Positions 27,653-35,536 are shown, counted from the stretch's first letter. The stretch: 40,682 nucleotides of DNA from Fidelibacterota bacterium (GCA_018649625.1 JABIHN010000065.1:1-40682); one strand, 5' to 3'. The notes: a model not told the origin generated them from the letters alone. Made by a program: numbers and translations.

Positions 27653-28188
27653 AATCATTTTTATCCATATCCTTTATCTTTTTATTCATAAATGGGTGCG
27701 TGCCGCAAAGCACACCAGGGCCGCAAGGTTCTAAAGGGATTCCGGGAGAAAAAGGATTAACTGGAACACAGGGACCAAAAGGAGAACAAGGCATAAAGGG
27801 AGATTCAGGTAAACCCGGAAAAAGTATCCCTATCGATCACCTCGTAAAACTACAAGACTTCTTATCTCTAATTAATGAGAATACAAAAGAACATATTGTC
27901 GGTGTAGAGTCCTTCAGTTTTGGTTTAGCGCCCCGCGTGACCGGTTTTTGCTATTTAACAAATACTGGAAGAATTTTCAAACTTGAGAATAAAAATACTC
28001 GAGTATTAGGAGAATCAATTATATTTCTGAGCAAAATTGGACCTACAGATGATTTTATCGGACTTTCTAGAATTGCATATGGAGATGATATAAAACAGTT
28101 TTTTTCAGCTGTTACAAAATCAGGTATGATTTATACTTCAGAAGATTTAAAAATTTGGAAAGTTCAGGGGAATATTTCTATAAATTAA
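27649..28188 (+). CDS. Collagen-repeat lipoprotein, unknown function
   Basis: 179 residues. The N-terminus is a lipoprotein signal with lipobox INGC and the modified Cys at 17. After a short spacer come 12 unbroken G-x-y triplets (residues 24-59), of collagen type with Pro and Lys (such as GEKGLTGTQGPKGEQG), which should form a short trimeric triple helix. The remaining 120 residues are a compact domain with a predicted beta character (TGFCYLTNTGRIFKLEN and SGMIYTSEDLKIWKVQG), which reminds me of a beta-propeller or bacterial lectin-like blade; I do not recognise it. It is coupled to the membrane-protein gene upstream and ends shortly before a strong hairpin. It is probably exported to the periplasm or the outer membrane. 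Confidence 0.7.
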   Translation: MKSFLSISFIFLFINGCVPQSTPGPQGSKGIPGEKGLTGTQGPKGEQGIKGDSGKPGKSIPIDHLVKLQDFLSLINENTKEHIVGVESFSFGLAPRVTGFCYLTNTGRIFKLENKNTRVLGESIIFLSKIGPTDDFIGLSRIAYGDDIKQFFSAVTKSGMIYTSEDLKIWKVQGNISIN

Positions 28189-28230
28189 AAAAATAATTGA
28201 AACTTTTATCACATTTAGGAGTACAAGTAG

Positions 28231-28300
28231 AAAGGAGCAGACATCCCATGGTAACACCTTCGTTACTTCTCCTTGGTTTGAGACTGTCTGTTCCTTTTTT
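28231..28300 (+). terminator. Terminator after the collagen-like gene, with internal hairpins
   Basis: AAAGGAGCAGACA (28231-28243) pairs with TGTCTGTTCCTTT (28285-28297) with one G-T pair, followed by a T run that continues into the start of the stop region of the next gene. The 41-base loop holds another perfect 5-bp hairpin (GTAAC 28250-28254 / GTTAC 28262-28266). It works as a terminator for plus-strand transcription. On the minus strand no T run follows. Confidence 0.7.
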
Positions 28301-28902
28301 TATAATTTCTCTAAATCACCCGTTCCTTTTGTAACTGTCCTAACTAGTTTAATTAATTCATTTAACTTATTTGAATCAATTTCGATAATCCATTTTAAAT
28401 TATCATCGCTTTGATTATCTCTGATTATACCGCCTAGTCGAGAAATTGATTGTGAAAGATTGCCATAAAATGCCATAGGACTTGTAATAAAATATTTATC
28501 CTTTTTCATCCATTTTACAAAGTCTGTTTTATCAATGACAAGTTGAGCGGATTGACTGTATGCGTCAATTAAACCACGTTTACCTAATTTGATACCACCA
28601 AAATATCGAATAACTGCTAATCCACAATTAACAACCTGTTTTTGTTTTAAAGTATTTATTATTGGGAAACCAGCTGTTCCTGAAGGTTCTCCAGAATCTG
28701 ATGAATTTTCTTCTAACTGGTTTTGAACAAATATTCTGTATCCCCAACAAACATGAGATGCATCATAGTATTCTTTTCTTAATCCGGACAACCATAACTT
28801 GAAATTAGTTACATCATCAAAATAACTTAGGCGTGAAATAAACTTGGATTGTTGTTCTTTAAAAGTGTGGAATTGAGAATGTTTTGGACTAACCAAACTC
28901 AT
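28300..28902 (-). CDS. yigZ: IMPACT/YigZ (UPF0029) family protein
   Basis: 200 residues: an IMPACT N-terminal domain, shown by KFISRLSYF, HVCWGYRI and the signature DSGEPSGTAGFPII, then VNCGLAVIRYFGGIKLGKRGLIDAY, which are the family's most conserved strings, and a C-terminal ferredoxin-like domain (about 130-200). YigZ-type proteins are linked to translation control (the eukaryotic IMPACT inhibits GCN2), but the bacterial role is unclear. The ATG overlaps the stop of der by 4 bases, so it is co-translated with der. Confidence 0.95.
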   Translation of the reverse strand: MSLVSPKHSQFHTFKEQQSKFISRLSYFDDVTNFKLWLSGLRKEYYDASHVCWGYRIFVQNQLEENSSDSGEPSGTAGFPIINTLKQKQVVNCGLAVIRYFGGIKLGKRGLIDAYSQSAQLVIDKTDFVKWMKKDKYFITSPMAFYGNLSQSISRLGGIIRDNQSDDNLKWIIEIDSNKLNELIKLVRTVTKGTGDLEKL

Positions 28903-30215
28903 TTTTTTCTAAATGATAATTTGAAAGGAATTCCATTAAAATTGAAATAGAGACGGAGTTGATTCTCTATATATCGTTTGTAAGATGTTTTAACTGCTTT
29001 AGGATGATTTGAATAAAGCGCAATTACTGAAGGGCTTCTGCTCACCTGAGTTGCATATTTTATTCGAATAAGCCTACCTTGTTCAGCTGAAGGTGGATTT
29101 TTTGTAATTATTTTATCTAAGGCATCATTTAATTTTTTAGTTGATACTAAATCTTGGCTACGTTTATATACTTCCCAAGCTGTTTCAAGTACTTTATGAA
29201 TTCGTTGCTTAGTTATTGCAGAAATAAATAATAATGGGTAGTGATCTAATGCTTTAAATTGATAACGAATTTCATCTTCAAAGTTCTTCATGGTATAAGT
29301 TTCTTTTTGAATTAGATCCCATTTATTGACCACAAAGATAAGACCTTTCCCCTTGTCCATGACAAAATCAACAATAGATTTATCTTGTTTCCCAAATCCT
29401 TTTTCAGCATCGATCAAAACCAACACAACATTGGCACTATGAATAGCATTTTGAGTTCTTACGGTAGAATAATATTCTATCTTGTCTTTTATTTTTGCTA
29501 ATTTTCTTAATCCGGCTGTATCAACAAGCGTGACATCTTCTCCATGCCATTTGATATGAGCATCAATTGCATCACGAGTTGTCCCTGCAATGGGAGTAAC
29601 AATGGTTCTCTCTTTTTGCAGTAATGCATTAGTCAGAGAAGATTTTCCAACATTTGGCATGCCAACGATTGCGAGACGCAGGCCTTCATCATCGTCAGTT
29701 TCAGTGGGCGGTTCTGTTAAGTTTAACTTGCTTAAAATTGTATCCAATAAATCACCTATTTGCCTTCCATTTAATGCGGAAATTGGCATAATAGAATCCA
29801 AGCCAAACTCATGAAATTGATGAATAAGGTTATCTGTTTTATATCCGTCACATTTATTGACAGCGAGAATGTAGGGTTTTCCACTCTCTCTTACGAATTG
29901 TGCTAATGCCTGATCACTAGCAGTAATTCCTTGTTTTCCATCTACCATAAAAAGGACTAAATCAGACTCGGCCATCGCTTGTTGTGCTTGTTCCCTGACT
30001 GCAGCATTAAATATATCAAAATCATCAGGGATGTATCCACCTGTATCAACGAACTTTAACGGATGGGCACACCATTCCATATCACCATAAATCCGATCTC
30101 TTGTAATACCTTCCTGAGCGTCAACAATCGCCTGGCGCTGACTGAGAACACGGTTGAAAAATGTTGATTTTCCAACATTCGGCCTTCCTACAATTGCAAT
30201 TATTGGCTTTACCAT
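28899..30215 (-). CDS. der: Ribosome biogenesis GTPase Der (EngA)
   Basis: 438 residues with two consecutive GTPase domains and a KH-like C-terminus, the layout found only in Der. First domain: GRPNVGKSTFFNR, DTGGY and NKCD. Second domain (about 178-350): GMPNVGKSSLTNALL, DTAGL and NKWD. The KH-like domain ends with YIENQLRLYFNFNGIPFKLSFRKK. Der is required for 50S subunit assembly. It overlaps the IMPACT gene downstream. A 27-codon ORF ends 7 bases before its ATG. Confidence 0.98.
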   Translation of the reverse strand: MVKPIIAIVGRPNVGKSTFFNRVLSQRQAIVDAQEGITRDRIYGDMEWCAHPLKFVDTGGYIPDDFDIFNAAVREQAQQAMAESDLVLFMVDGKQGITASDQALAQFVRESGKPYILAVNKCDGYKTDNLIHQFHEFGLDSIMPISALNGRQIGDLLDTILSKLNLTEPPTETDDDEGLRLAIVGMPNVGKSSLTNALLQKERTIVTPIAGTTRDAIDAHIKWHGEDVTLVDTAGLRKLAKIKDKIEYYSTVRTQNAIHSANVVLVLIDAEKGFGKQDKSIVDFVMDKGKGLIFVVNKWDLIQKETYTMKNFEDEIRYQFKALDHYPLLFISAITKQRIHKVLETAWEVYKRSQDLVSTKKLNDALDKIITKNPPSAEQGRLIRIKYATQVSRSPSVIALYSNHPKAVKTSYKRYIENQLRLYFNFNGIPFKLSFRKK

Positions 30216-30222
30216 AATTCGT

Positions 30223-30306
30223 TTAACCTACAATTTTGAGAATAATCCAAACAAGTACATAGGCAATTACTGCATGCACAGCTAACGCCATAAAAAATTC
30301 TTTCAT
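30223..30306 (-). CDS. 27-residue single-helix membrane peptide
   Basis: A short ORF whose product is almost all one hydrophobic helix: MKEFFMALAVHAVIAY, then a VWIIL segment and a basic end (KIVG). A GGGAGG Shine-Dalgarno at 30316-30311 ends 4 bases before the ATG. An in-frame ATG at 30318 overlaps that site and would add four residues. It sits tightly against der (7 bases), so it is probably co-transcribed with it. It is too short for a homology call; the strong ribosome-binding site, helix-like composition and lack of overlap with other genes make it a likely true gene. Confidence 0.6.
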   Translation of the reverse strand: MKEFFMALAVHAVIAYVLVWIILKIVG

Positions 30307-30360
30307 ATTTCCTCCCATCACTTATTACTTTTACCTGCATTTTGCAGTAAAAATTTAACT

Positions 30361-30693
30361 CTATTTTTCTTCCCATAAATTGAATGTAAGACCAAAAGGG
30401 TCCTTCATATAACAATCCTTACCTTTTCCTTCCCATTTAATGATTTTACATCCATTTGATTCTAAATACACTCGTGCAACTTCAACATTTTTCACATAAT
30501 ATTCCATCACTGGAGTCTCGACATCTTTATTTTCCTGAACATACATTTTAATTGGACCGTTTTGAACCTCAAGATATGTCGGATGTTCTTTTATCACTAA
30601 GCCCATCACATTTCCATAAAAATCCGAGGATATTTTCCAATCCTTAGAATGTACTGCAATATTTGTGCTCATTTGAAATTTTGGATTTTTCAT
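30361..30693 (-). CDS. VOC/glyoxalase-like protein
   Basis: 110 residues with the beta-alpha-beta-beta-beta pattern of the vicinal oxygen chelate superfamily: NIAVHSKDWKISSDFYGNVMGL at the start (the 'DxxxSxxFY' type of strand/helix), then PIKMYVQENKD in the middle, and the closing DCYMKDPFGLTFNLWEEK, equivalent to the usual 'DPxGNxxxL'. Such proteins include glyoxalase I, dioxygenases and antibiotic-resistance proteins; nothing fixes the substrate. A paired AT-rich element (about 30328-30352) lies between it and the small downstream ORF. Confidence 0.85.
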   Translation of the reverse strand: MKNPKFQMSTNIAVHSKDWKISSDFYGNVMGLVIKEHPTYLEVQNGPIKMYVQENKDVETPVMEYYVKNVEVARVYLESNGCKIIKWEGKGKDCYMKDPFGLTFNLWEEK

Positions 30694-30801
30694 TAAATTT
30701 ATTCAATTTATGAGTAGGAATTTACTTCTGGAATGGTCTATATCTTTTAGTTTTTAGTATTCGAATTATAGATATTTAAGAACAACTTTCTTACACTCAT
30801 T

Positions 30802-31277
30802 TTAAGGATAATTTGGCCTATTGAAATATCGCCAAATAAAGAGAAGTACTATTCCAGCTATATTAGAAAACCAAATCTCCGGACGATCCCATGAGATACC
30901 ATCAAAAGAAAATTCTGAAAATGGCCAAAATATTTTTGGTGGAAAAAATGCTTTACTGTGAAATGGGAAATCGAAAAAAACATGAAAAGGCCATCCTAAC
31001 ATCGCAAAAGCAAAAGACCGATTCAAAAACCAAACCATTGTAATAACTATTACCGCTGAAAAAAGACTATGAGAAATATCGTAATTAATGAAAACCCAAG
31101 TTGGAAAAGTATCTAAACCAGATCTTCCAACAGAAAATTCAAAAGTAATAATTTGGATAACAAGCAACATCTCAAAAGAAAACAAATTTGGTGTTACACC
31201 CCAGAAAACGGCCACCATTTATAGCCATTATATCCGAAAAGTCATCTTCCCCATAATGCATGGCTTAATGTATCCAT
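30802..31277 (-). pseudogene. Decayed membrane-protein gene (MDTLSHALWG... family): in-frame TGA plus frameshift
   Basis: The open frame at 30802-31218 encodes 138 residues whose start is abrupt (MVAVFWGVTPNLFSF), preceded directly by TAA. Reading upstream in another frame gives a typical N-terminus: MDTLSHALWGR at 31277-31245, then TGA at 31244-31242, then LFGYNGYKWW. A single missing base near 31213 (TGGTGGCC where TGGTGGGCC is expected) would join this to AVFWGVTPNLFSF. The rebuilt protein has several helices and His motifs (HSLF, FHVFFDFPFHS, KIFWPFSEFSFDG), as in small membrane proteins of the YdjM-like, metal-hydrolase-related class. Two independent lesions suggest a decaying gene or sequence errors. 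No clear Shine-Dalgarno precedes 31277. Confidence 0.6.
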
Positions 31278-31311
31278 TTTTTGTATATTTTTTTATTAAT
31301 TAGGTAAAATG

Positions 31312-31383
31312 AGCGGGTGATGAGAATCGAACTCACGTCTCTAGCTTGGGAAGCTAGGGTAATAGCCATTATACGACACCCGC
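31312..31383 (-). tRNA. tRNA-Gly (anticodon CCC)
   Basis: The minus strand folds into a full cloverleaf: acceptor GCGGGTG/CACCCGC (7 bp), anticodon stem CTAGC/GCTAG with loop TTCCCAA giving anticodon CCC, a T arm GTGAG-TTCGATT-CTCAT (one G-T pair), and a discriminator T at 31312, normal for glycine. No CCA is encoded. It reads GGG codons. It lies between the decayed gene and nrdJ, on the opposite strand to nrdJ. Confidence 0.93.
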
Positions 31384-31575
31384 AATGGGTATAAATTTTA
31401 GGAATAGATTTTGATGAATAAAATAATGATTTAACTATTTTTTAGTTTATTTTAAAACATGCCAATTGTTTGAATTTAATTAGTGATATTGCGTAGTTTA
31501 GCGCAAACTTGTTTAAGTCCAACATCAAATAATAAAAATTTAAATATAATTTTAAATTGATTATTATTTAATTAT

Positions 31576-31588
31576 TTCTCGACGAGAA
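31576..31588. promoter_or_regulatory. Perfect 13-bp palindrome TTCTCGACGAGAA
   Basis: TTCTCG-A-CGAGAA is a perfect inverted repeat within otherwise AT-rich sequence, about 170 bases upstream of the nrdJ ATG. Its relatively GC-rich centre stands out. It could be an operator for a dimeric repressor. No regulator is identified. Confidence 0.35.
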
Positions 31589-31714
31589 CTTACATTATTT
31601 CAGTTTAATTCTTGTTTTTTTCACCTTGTGTTTTCTATATTTGTTTTAGCCAACCCCGTGATTTATCGCACTTTCATTTGTCGTCTTTTTTTTATTATGA
31701 ATTAAAAATGAATA

Positions 31715-31735
31715 TCTGTACATAATAAGTACAGA
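31715..31735. promoter_or_regulatory. Inverted repeat TCTGTAC-N7-GTACAGA upstream of nrdJ
   Basis: A perfect 7-bp inverted repeat with a 7-base spacer ends 23 bases before the nrdJ ATG and 9 bases before its Shine-Dalgarno. It could be an operator or, in RNA, a hairpin next to the ribosome-binding site. It contains CTGT and ACAG half-sites, but their spacing (11 bases) does not match the E. coli LexA box (8). Confidence 0.4.
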
Positions 31736-31758
31736 AGAATACCCAAGGAATTATACTT

Positions 31759-34158
31759 ATGGCAGAAGCGATGGAACTTAATCTCTCGTTAAATCAGCCT
31801 GGCTCTCAGCCACTTGATACCCCAATTACATCAACTATAAAATCTTTAGAAAGTGATTCTCCGTTCCAAGTCCCAAAAGAATATACAATCACAGAATATT
31901 ATGGTGATGATCAACTCGGATCAGATGTATTAAAAAATAAATATCTCGCTCCATGGGAAGAGCACCCATACCAACTATGGACACGGCAAGCAACGGCATT
32001 GGCATCTGTTGAAAAAACAAAAGTGTTGCGTAATAAATGGGAGAAAAGTTTCTTTTCTATTTTAGAAAATTTTAAATTTGTTCCAGGTGGCCGTATTATG
32101 CATGGAGCAGGACGGGAAGATATAACAACGACATTGAACAATTGTTATGTGGTTGCTATACAGGATGATTCTATTAAATCCATTTATGATACAATTATCA
32201 ATGAAGCATTAACCTACAAATATGGTGGTGGATGCGGGCACGATCTCTCTATTCTCCGGCCAGCCGGAAAAGCCATTAATGGCACTGGTGGCGAATCTTG
32301 TGGTCCTACTGGATTCATGAATCTTTTTAGCGAAAACACCAATACAATTGCTCAACATGGACGACGTGGGGCAAATATGCAAACCCTAAGAATTGATCAT
32401 CCTGATATTGAGAAATTCATCGGTATTAAAACGGGAAATATTGATATGATTAAATACTCCAATATTTCAGTCCTTTTAACACATGATTTTATGGATGCAG
32501 TTCAAAATGATAGCGACTTTGATTTAACCTTCGAAGGCGAAATTTACAAGACTATAAAAGCCAAAACACTTTGGGATGAAATTACCGCTCACGCACATTC
32601 CAGCGCAGAACCCGGGTTACTATTTTGGGATACAATGAAAGATTATCACAATGCTGAATATTGTTCCCCACTCGTTTCGACAAATCCATGTGCAGAGCAA
32701 CCTTTACCTGATGGTGGTTGTTGCAATCTTGGCGCAATCAACTTAGAAAGGTTTGTTGATGATAAAGGGAATTTCATGATTGACCAATTCAAAGAAACCA
32801 TCGGAATTGCAACTCGATTTCTAGATAATGTTGTGGATTACAACATGGATCGCCATGCATTAGAAGACCAAAAAAGAAATGCGAAAGTGGATCGTCGAAT
32901 CGGACTTGGTATTTTAGGACTTGGAGATATGCTTGTTCGAATGGGAATTAAATATGATAGCGAAGATGCGCTACAAACCATTGACCAAATTATGCAGATA
33001 TTTCGAGATACATCCTATGAAACAAGTGTAGAACTTGCTGATGAAAAAGGTCCATTCCCGAATTATGATTGGACCGGATATTCTAAAAGTAAATTTGTTA
33101 AAAATCTACCCAAATCATTACAAAAGAAAATTAAAGATTCAGGGATTAGAAACTGTACAATAACTACAGTGGCACCCACAGGATCAGGTGCAATCGTTTC
33201 ACGGGTAACATCTGGCGTTGAACCAATCTTTGCCACATCCTATAAAAGACGTGTAAAAAAGAATGATGATGGATATGGAAAATCTTTCAATGAATACAAA
33301 GTGTATCATCCGATTATTGGACAATTATTTGAAAATGATGAAAATCTCCCCGATTACGTGGTTACAGCTCATAATATTGATCCTTTTTTCAGAGTAAAAA
33401 TGCAAGGTGTAATTCAAAAGTATATTGACTCATCTATTTCTTCTACAGTGAATCTTTCTGAAAATATTACGATTGATACTGTTGCGGACATTTATATGAC
33501 AGCCTATGAAGCGGGATTAAAAGGGATTACCGTTTATCGAGAAGGTAGCCGTGAAGGGATTTTAATATCAGACGAGAAAGATAAAAAAGAAAATACAACT
33601 ACAAAAACAGAATTAAAGACTGATGTTGAAGAAGCTTCACGTATCGAAAAGACCCCTAGGATAAGACCCACTCAAACAATTGGTGTGACGCGTCGAATAC
33701 GTACAGGTGAAGGTACACTTTACATTACAATCAATGAAGACGAGAATGGCCTTTGTGAAGTGTTTACCACCATTGGTAAAGCAGGGGGGAATGCAGCTGC
33801 ACAATCAGAAGCCATTAGCCGATTAATATCCTTATCACTACGCTCGGGGCTTGACCCTCACGCAATTGTTCGACAGTTAAAAGGAATATCAGGACCAAAC
33901 CCCACATGGGAAGATGGTCGACTTATTCTATCAACGCCAGACGCAATTGGAAAAGCTTTAGATGATTATCTAATCGAAAGAGAACGTAATGACGTTGATA
34001 GCCTACAGCATAAGTCTGAAAAGCCATTAATAACTTTAGCACAAGAGCCAAAGAAAGAAAATAGTCTAATAAATTGTACAAAATGTAATAATCATAGCGT
34101 GGTTAACGAAGGTGGATGTCTCACATGCCGAGAGTGTGGTTGGTCAAAATGCGACTAA
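31759..34158 (+). CDS. nrdJ: Adenosylcobalamin-dependent (class II) ribonucleotide reductase
   Basis: 799 residues, with no small-subunit gene nearby, as expected for NrdJ. The active-site Cys and Glu are C311 and E313 in NPCAEQPL. The GGGCGHDLSILRP loop and TVAPTGSGAIVSRVTSGVEP are typical of class II enzymes, and FKFVPGGRIMHGAG and LNNCYVV mark the N-terminal lobe. Near the C-terminus there is a TSCPD-like domain (about 640-745), then a Cys-rich zinc ribbon (CTKCNNH, CRECGWSKC). It needs vitamin B12, so growth depends on cobalamin uptake or synthesis. An AAGGA site precedes the ATG by 9 bases. It ends in a strong terminator shared with frr. Confidence 0.96.
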   Translation: MAEAMELNLSLNQPGSQPLDTPITSTIKSLESDSPFQVPKEYTITEYYGDDQLGSDVLKNKYLAPWEEHPYQLWTRQATALASVEKTKVLRNKWEKSFFSILENFKFVPGGRIMHGAGREDITTTLNNCYVVAIQDDSIKSIYDTIINEALTYKYGGGCGHDLSILRPAGKAINGTGGESCGPTGFMNLFSENTNTIAQHGRRGANMQTLRIDHPDIEKFIGIKTGNIDMIKYSNISVLLTHDFMDAVQNDSDFDLTFEGEIYKTIKAKTLWDEITAHAHSSAEPGLLFWDTMKDYHNAEYCSPLVSTNPCAEQPLPDGGCCNLGAINLERFVDDKGNFMIDQFKETIGIATRFLDNVVDYNMDRHALEDQKRNAKVDRRIGLGILGLGDMLVRMGIKYDSEDALQTIDQIMQIFRDTSYETSVELADEKGPFPNYDWTGYSKSKFVKNLPKSLQKKIKDSGIRNCTITTVAPTGSGAIVSRVTSGVEPIFATSYKRRVKKNDDGYGKSFNEYKVYHPIIGQLFENDENLPDYVVTAHNIDPFFRVKMQGVIQKYIDSSISSTVNLSENITIDTVADIYMTAYEAGLKGITVYREGSREGILISDEKDKKENTTTKTELKTDVEEASRIEKTPRIRPTQTIGVTRRIRTGEGTLYITINEDENGLCEVFTTIGKAGGNAAAQSEAISRLISLSLRSGLDPHAIVRQLKGISGPNPTWEDGRLILSTPDAIGKALDDYLIERERNDVDSLQHKSEKPLITLAQEPKKENSLINCTKCNNHSVVNEGGCLTCRECGWSKCD

Positions 34159-34186
34159 CCTTTTAAATAGATATCATTTTAAAATA

Positions 34187-34232
34187 CCTAACAAAAAAGC
34201 CCACTGTGATTGCAATGGGCTTTTTTGTTAGG
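34187..34232. terminator. Bidirectional Rho-independent terminator between nrdJ and frr
   Basis: A perfect 17-bp stem (34187-34203 with 34216-34232), 12-base loop and T runs inside the right arm (plus) and left arm (minus). It is placed between convergent genes and should stop transcripts from both sides. Confidence 0.93.
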
Positions 34233-34249
34233 CTAAATTTATAATAAAA

Positions 34250-34807
34250 TTAAACTTCTAATATTTCTATTTCTTTTTCATCTTGAATCGTGTTCAATTT
34301 TTTAATATGATTATCCGTAAAATTTTGTACATCGCCTTCATAATCCTTAATTAAATCTTCAGACACATGATCATCTTTTCCAAATTCTTGAAGATGATGA
34401 ATTCCATCTCTTCTTACATTTCTGATTGAAATTCTTCCTTCTTCTACTAATTGATGAACGAATTTATTTAATTCCTGACGACGTTCTTCACTCAAAGGTG
34501 GAATAGGAATTAATACTGCTGTTCCATTATTTCCTGGCATAAAACCCATATTAGCATTTATAATCGCTTTTTCAATAATTGGTATTAATGTTTTTTCATA
34601 AGGCGTTAAAGTGATTAGACGCGGTTCAGGAACCGAAATAGTCGCAACTTGGTTTAATGGTGTCATGGAGCCATAATAATCTATGGTCAGCGAGTTAAAC
34701 ATTTCGGGATTCGCTCTCCCTGTACGAACTTTATTTAATTCGCCTTGACAATGAACAACAGCTTGGTCCATTCGATGTTTTATATCTTTTAATATATCTT
34801 CAATCAT
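34250..34807 (-). CDS. frr: Ribosome recycling factor
   Basis: 185 residues, normal for RRF, which splits post-termination ribosomes with EF-G. Hallmarks are RTGRANPEMFNSLTIDYYG, the hinge PLNQVATISVPEPR and the long coiled helical arm (PLSEERRQELNKFVHQLVEEGRISIRNVRRD). It starts 4 bases after the pyrH stop, which is the usual neighbour. It is the end gene of the rplM-frr operon, converging on nrdJ. Confidence 0.98.
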   Translation of the reverse strand: MIEDILKDIKHRMDQAVVHCQGELNKVRTGRANPEMFNSLTIDYYGSMTPLNQVATISVPEPRLITLTPYEKTLIPIIEKAIINANMGFMPGNNGTAVLIPIPPLSEERRQELNKFVHQLVEEGRISIRNVRRDGIHHLQEFGKDDHVSEDLIKDYEGDVQNFTDNHIKKLNTIQDEKEIEILEV

Positions 34808-34811
34808 AATT

Positions 34812-35528
34812 TTACTCTGTAACTAATGTCCCAATTTTACTACCTAGAATCAATGCTTTCAAGTCCCCTCTTCTGCTGATATTAAAAACACGAATTGGTA
34901 AGTTATTTTCTTTACACAATGTGATAGCTGTTAAATCCATCACACGTAGATTATCTTGCAGAACTTTTTGGAAGGTAATTGTTTCATATTTAATTGCATC
35001 TTCATGAATCATAGGATCTTTATCATAAATACCATCAACTTTAGTTCCTTTTAAAACAATTTCCGCACCTAATTCAGTTGCACGAAGTGCTGCTGCAGAA
35101 TCTGTTGTAAAAAATGGATTACCAGTTCCGCCAGCAACAATAACAATTCGACCTTTCTCTAAATGTCGAATTGCACGACGACGAATATATGGTTCAGCAA
35201 TTTGGGATACATTGATAGCGGATAATGTTCGAGTTTCACACCCTACATTTTCTAGGGCATCTTGAAGTGAAATCGCATTCATAATAGTAGCCAGCATACC
35301 AAGATAATCACCCGTAACTCGGTCCATACCTTTATTTGCAGCTTGCATTCCGCGAAAAATATTACCAGCACCAATAATTAAACCAATGCTAATACCTAGT
35401 TGTTGAATGGATTTTACCTCATTAGCTAGGTAAGATGCTTTTTCGGGATCAATACCAAATCCATCCTTACCAGCCAATATCTCTCCTGAAAGCTTTAGGA
35501 GAACACGGCGATAAAGCGGCTCAGCCAT
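34812..35528 (-). CDS. pyrH: UMP kinase
   Basis: 238 residues, the bacterial hexameric UMP kinase of the amino-acid-kinase fold, which phosphorylates UMP to UDP. Signatures are LKLSGEILAGKDGFGID, IGLIIGAGNIFRG, MDRVTGDYLGMLATIMNAI, GGTGNPFFTTDSAAALRA and LKGTKVDGIYDKDP. The start lies 8 bases after the tsf stop. Functionally it links to the pyrimidine operon 2.5 kb away, although here it belongs to the ribosomal cluster. Confidence 0.98.
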   Translation of the reverse strand: MAEPLYRRVLLKLSGEILAGKDGFGIDPEKASYLANEVKSIQQLGISIGLIIGAGNIFRGMQAANKGMDRVTGDYLGMLATIMNAISLQDALENVGCETRTLSAINVSQIAEPYIRRRAIRHLEKGRIVIVAGGTGNPFFTTDSAAALRATELGAEIVLKGTKVDGIYDKDPMIHEDAIKYETITFQKVLQDNLRVMDLTAITLCKENNLPIRVFNISRRGDLKALILGSKIGTLVTE

Positions 35529-35536
35529 TGTGTCGG

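Larger units (their letters stand above)
31384..31758. other. 375-bp non-coding region upstream of nrdJ
   Basis: The region is very AT-rich. It contains two perfect inverted repeats (31576-31588 and 31715-31735), a weak 5-bp hairpin (31489-31506, TTGCG/CGCAA), and the nrdJ Shine-Dalgarno (AAGGA at 31745-31749). I find no cobalamin-riboswitch consensus (no B12 box), no NrdR box pair, no other RNA gene and no ORF above a few codons. It presumably holds the nrdJ and tRNA promoters. Confidence 0.6.

Noticed and set aside
31242-31244. Selenocysteine codon in the broken membrane-protein gene
   Set aside because: A second lesion (frameshift) is present in the next 12 codons and the residue is expected to be Gly-like; no SECIS hairpin was recognised.
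31715-31735. LexA/SOS box before nrdJ
   Set aside because: CTGT and ACAG are present but separated by 11 bases instead of 8, so it is not the E. coli type operator.
31384-31758. Cobalamin riboswitch upstream of nrdJ
   Set aside because: No B12-box or conserved core could be found in the leader; only two inverted repeats are seen.
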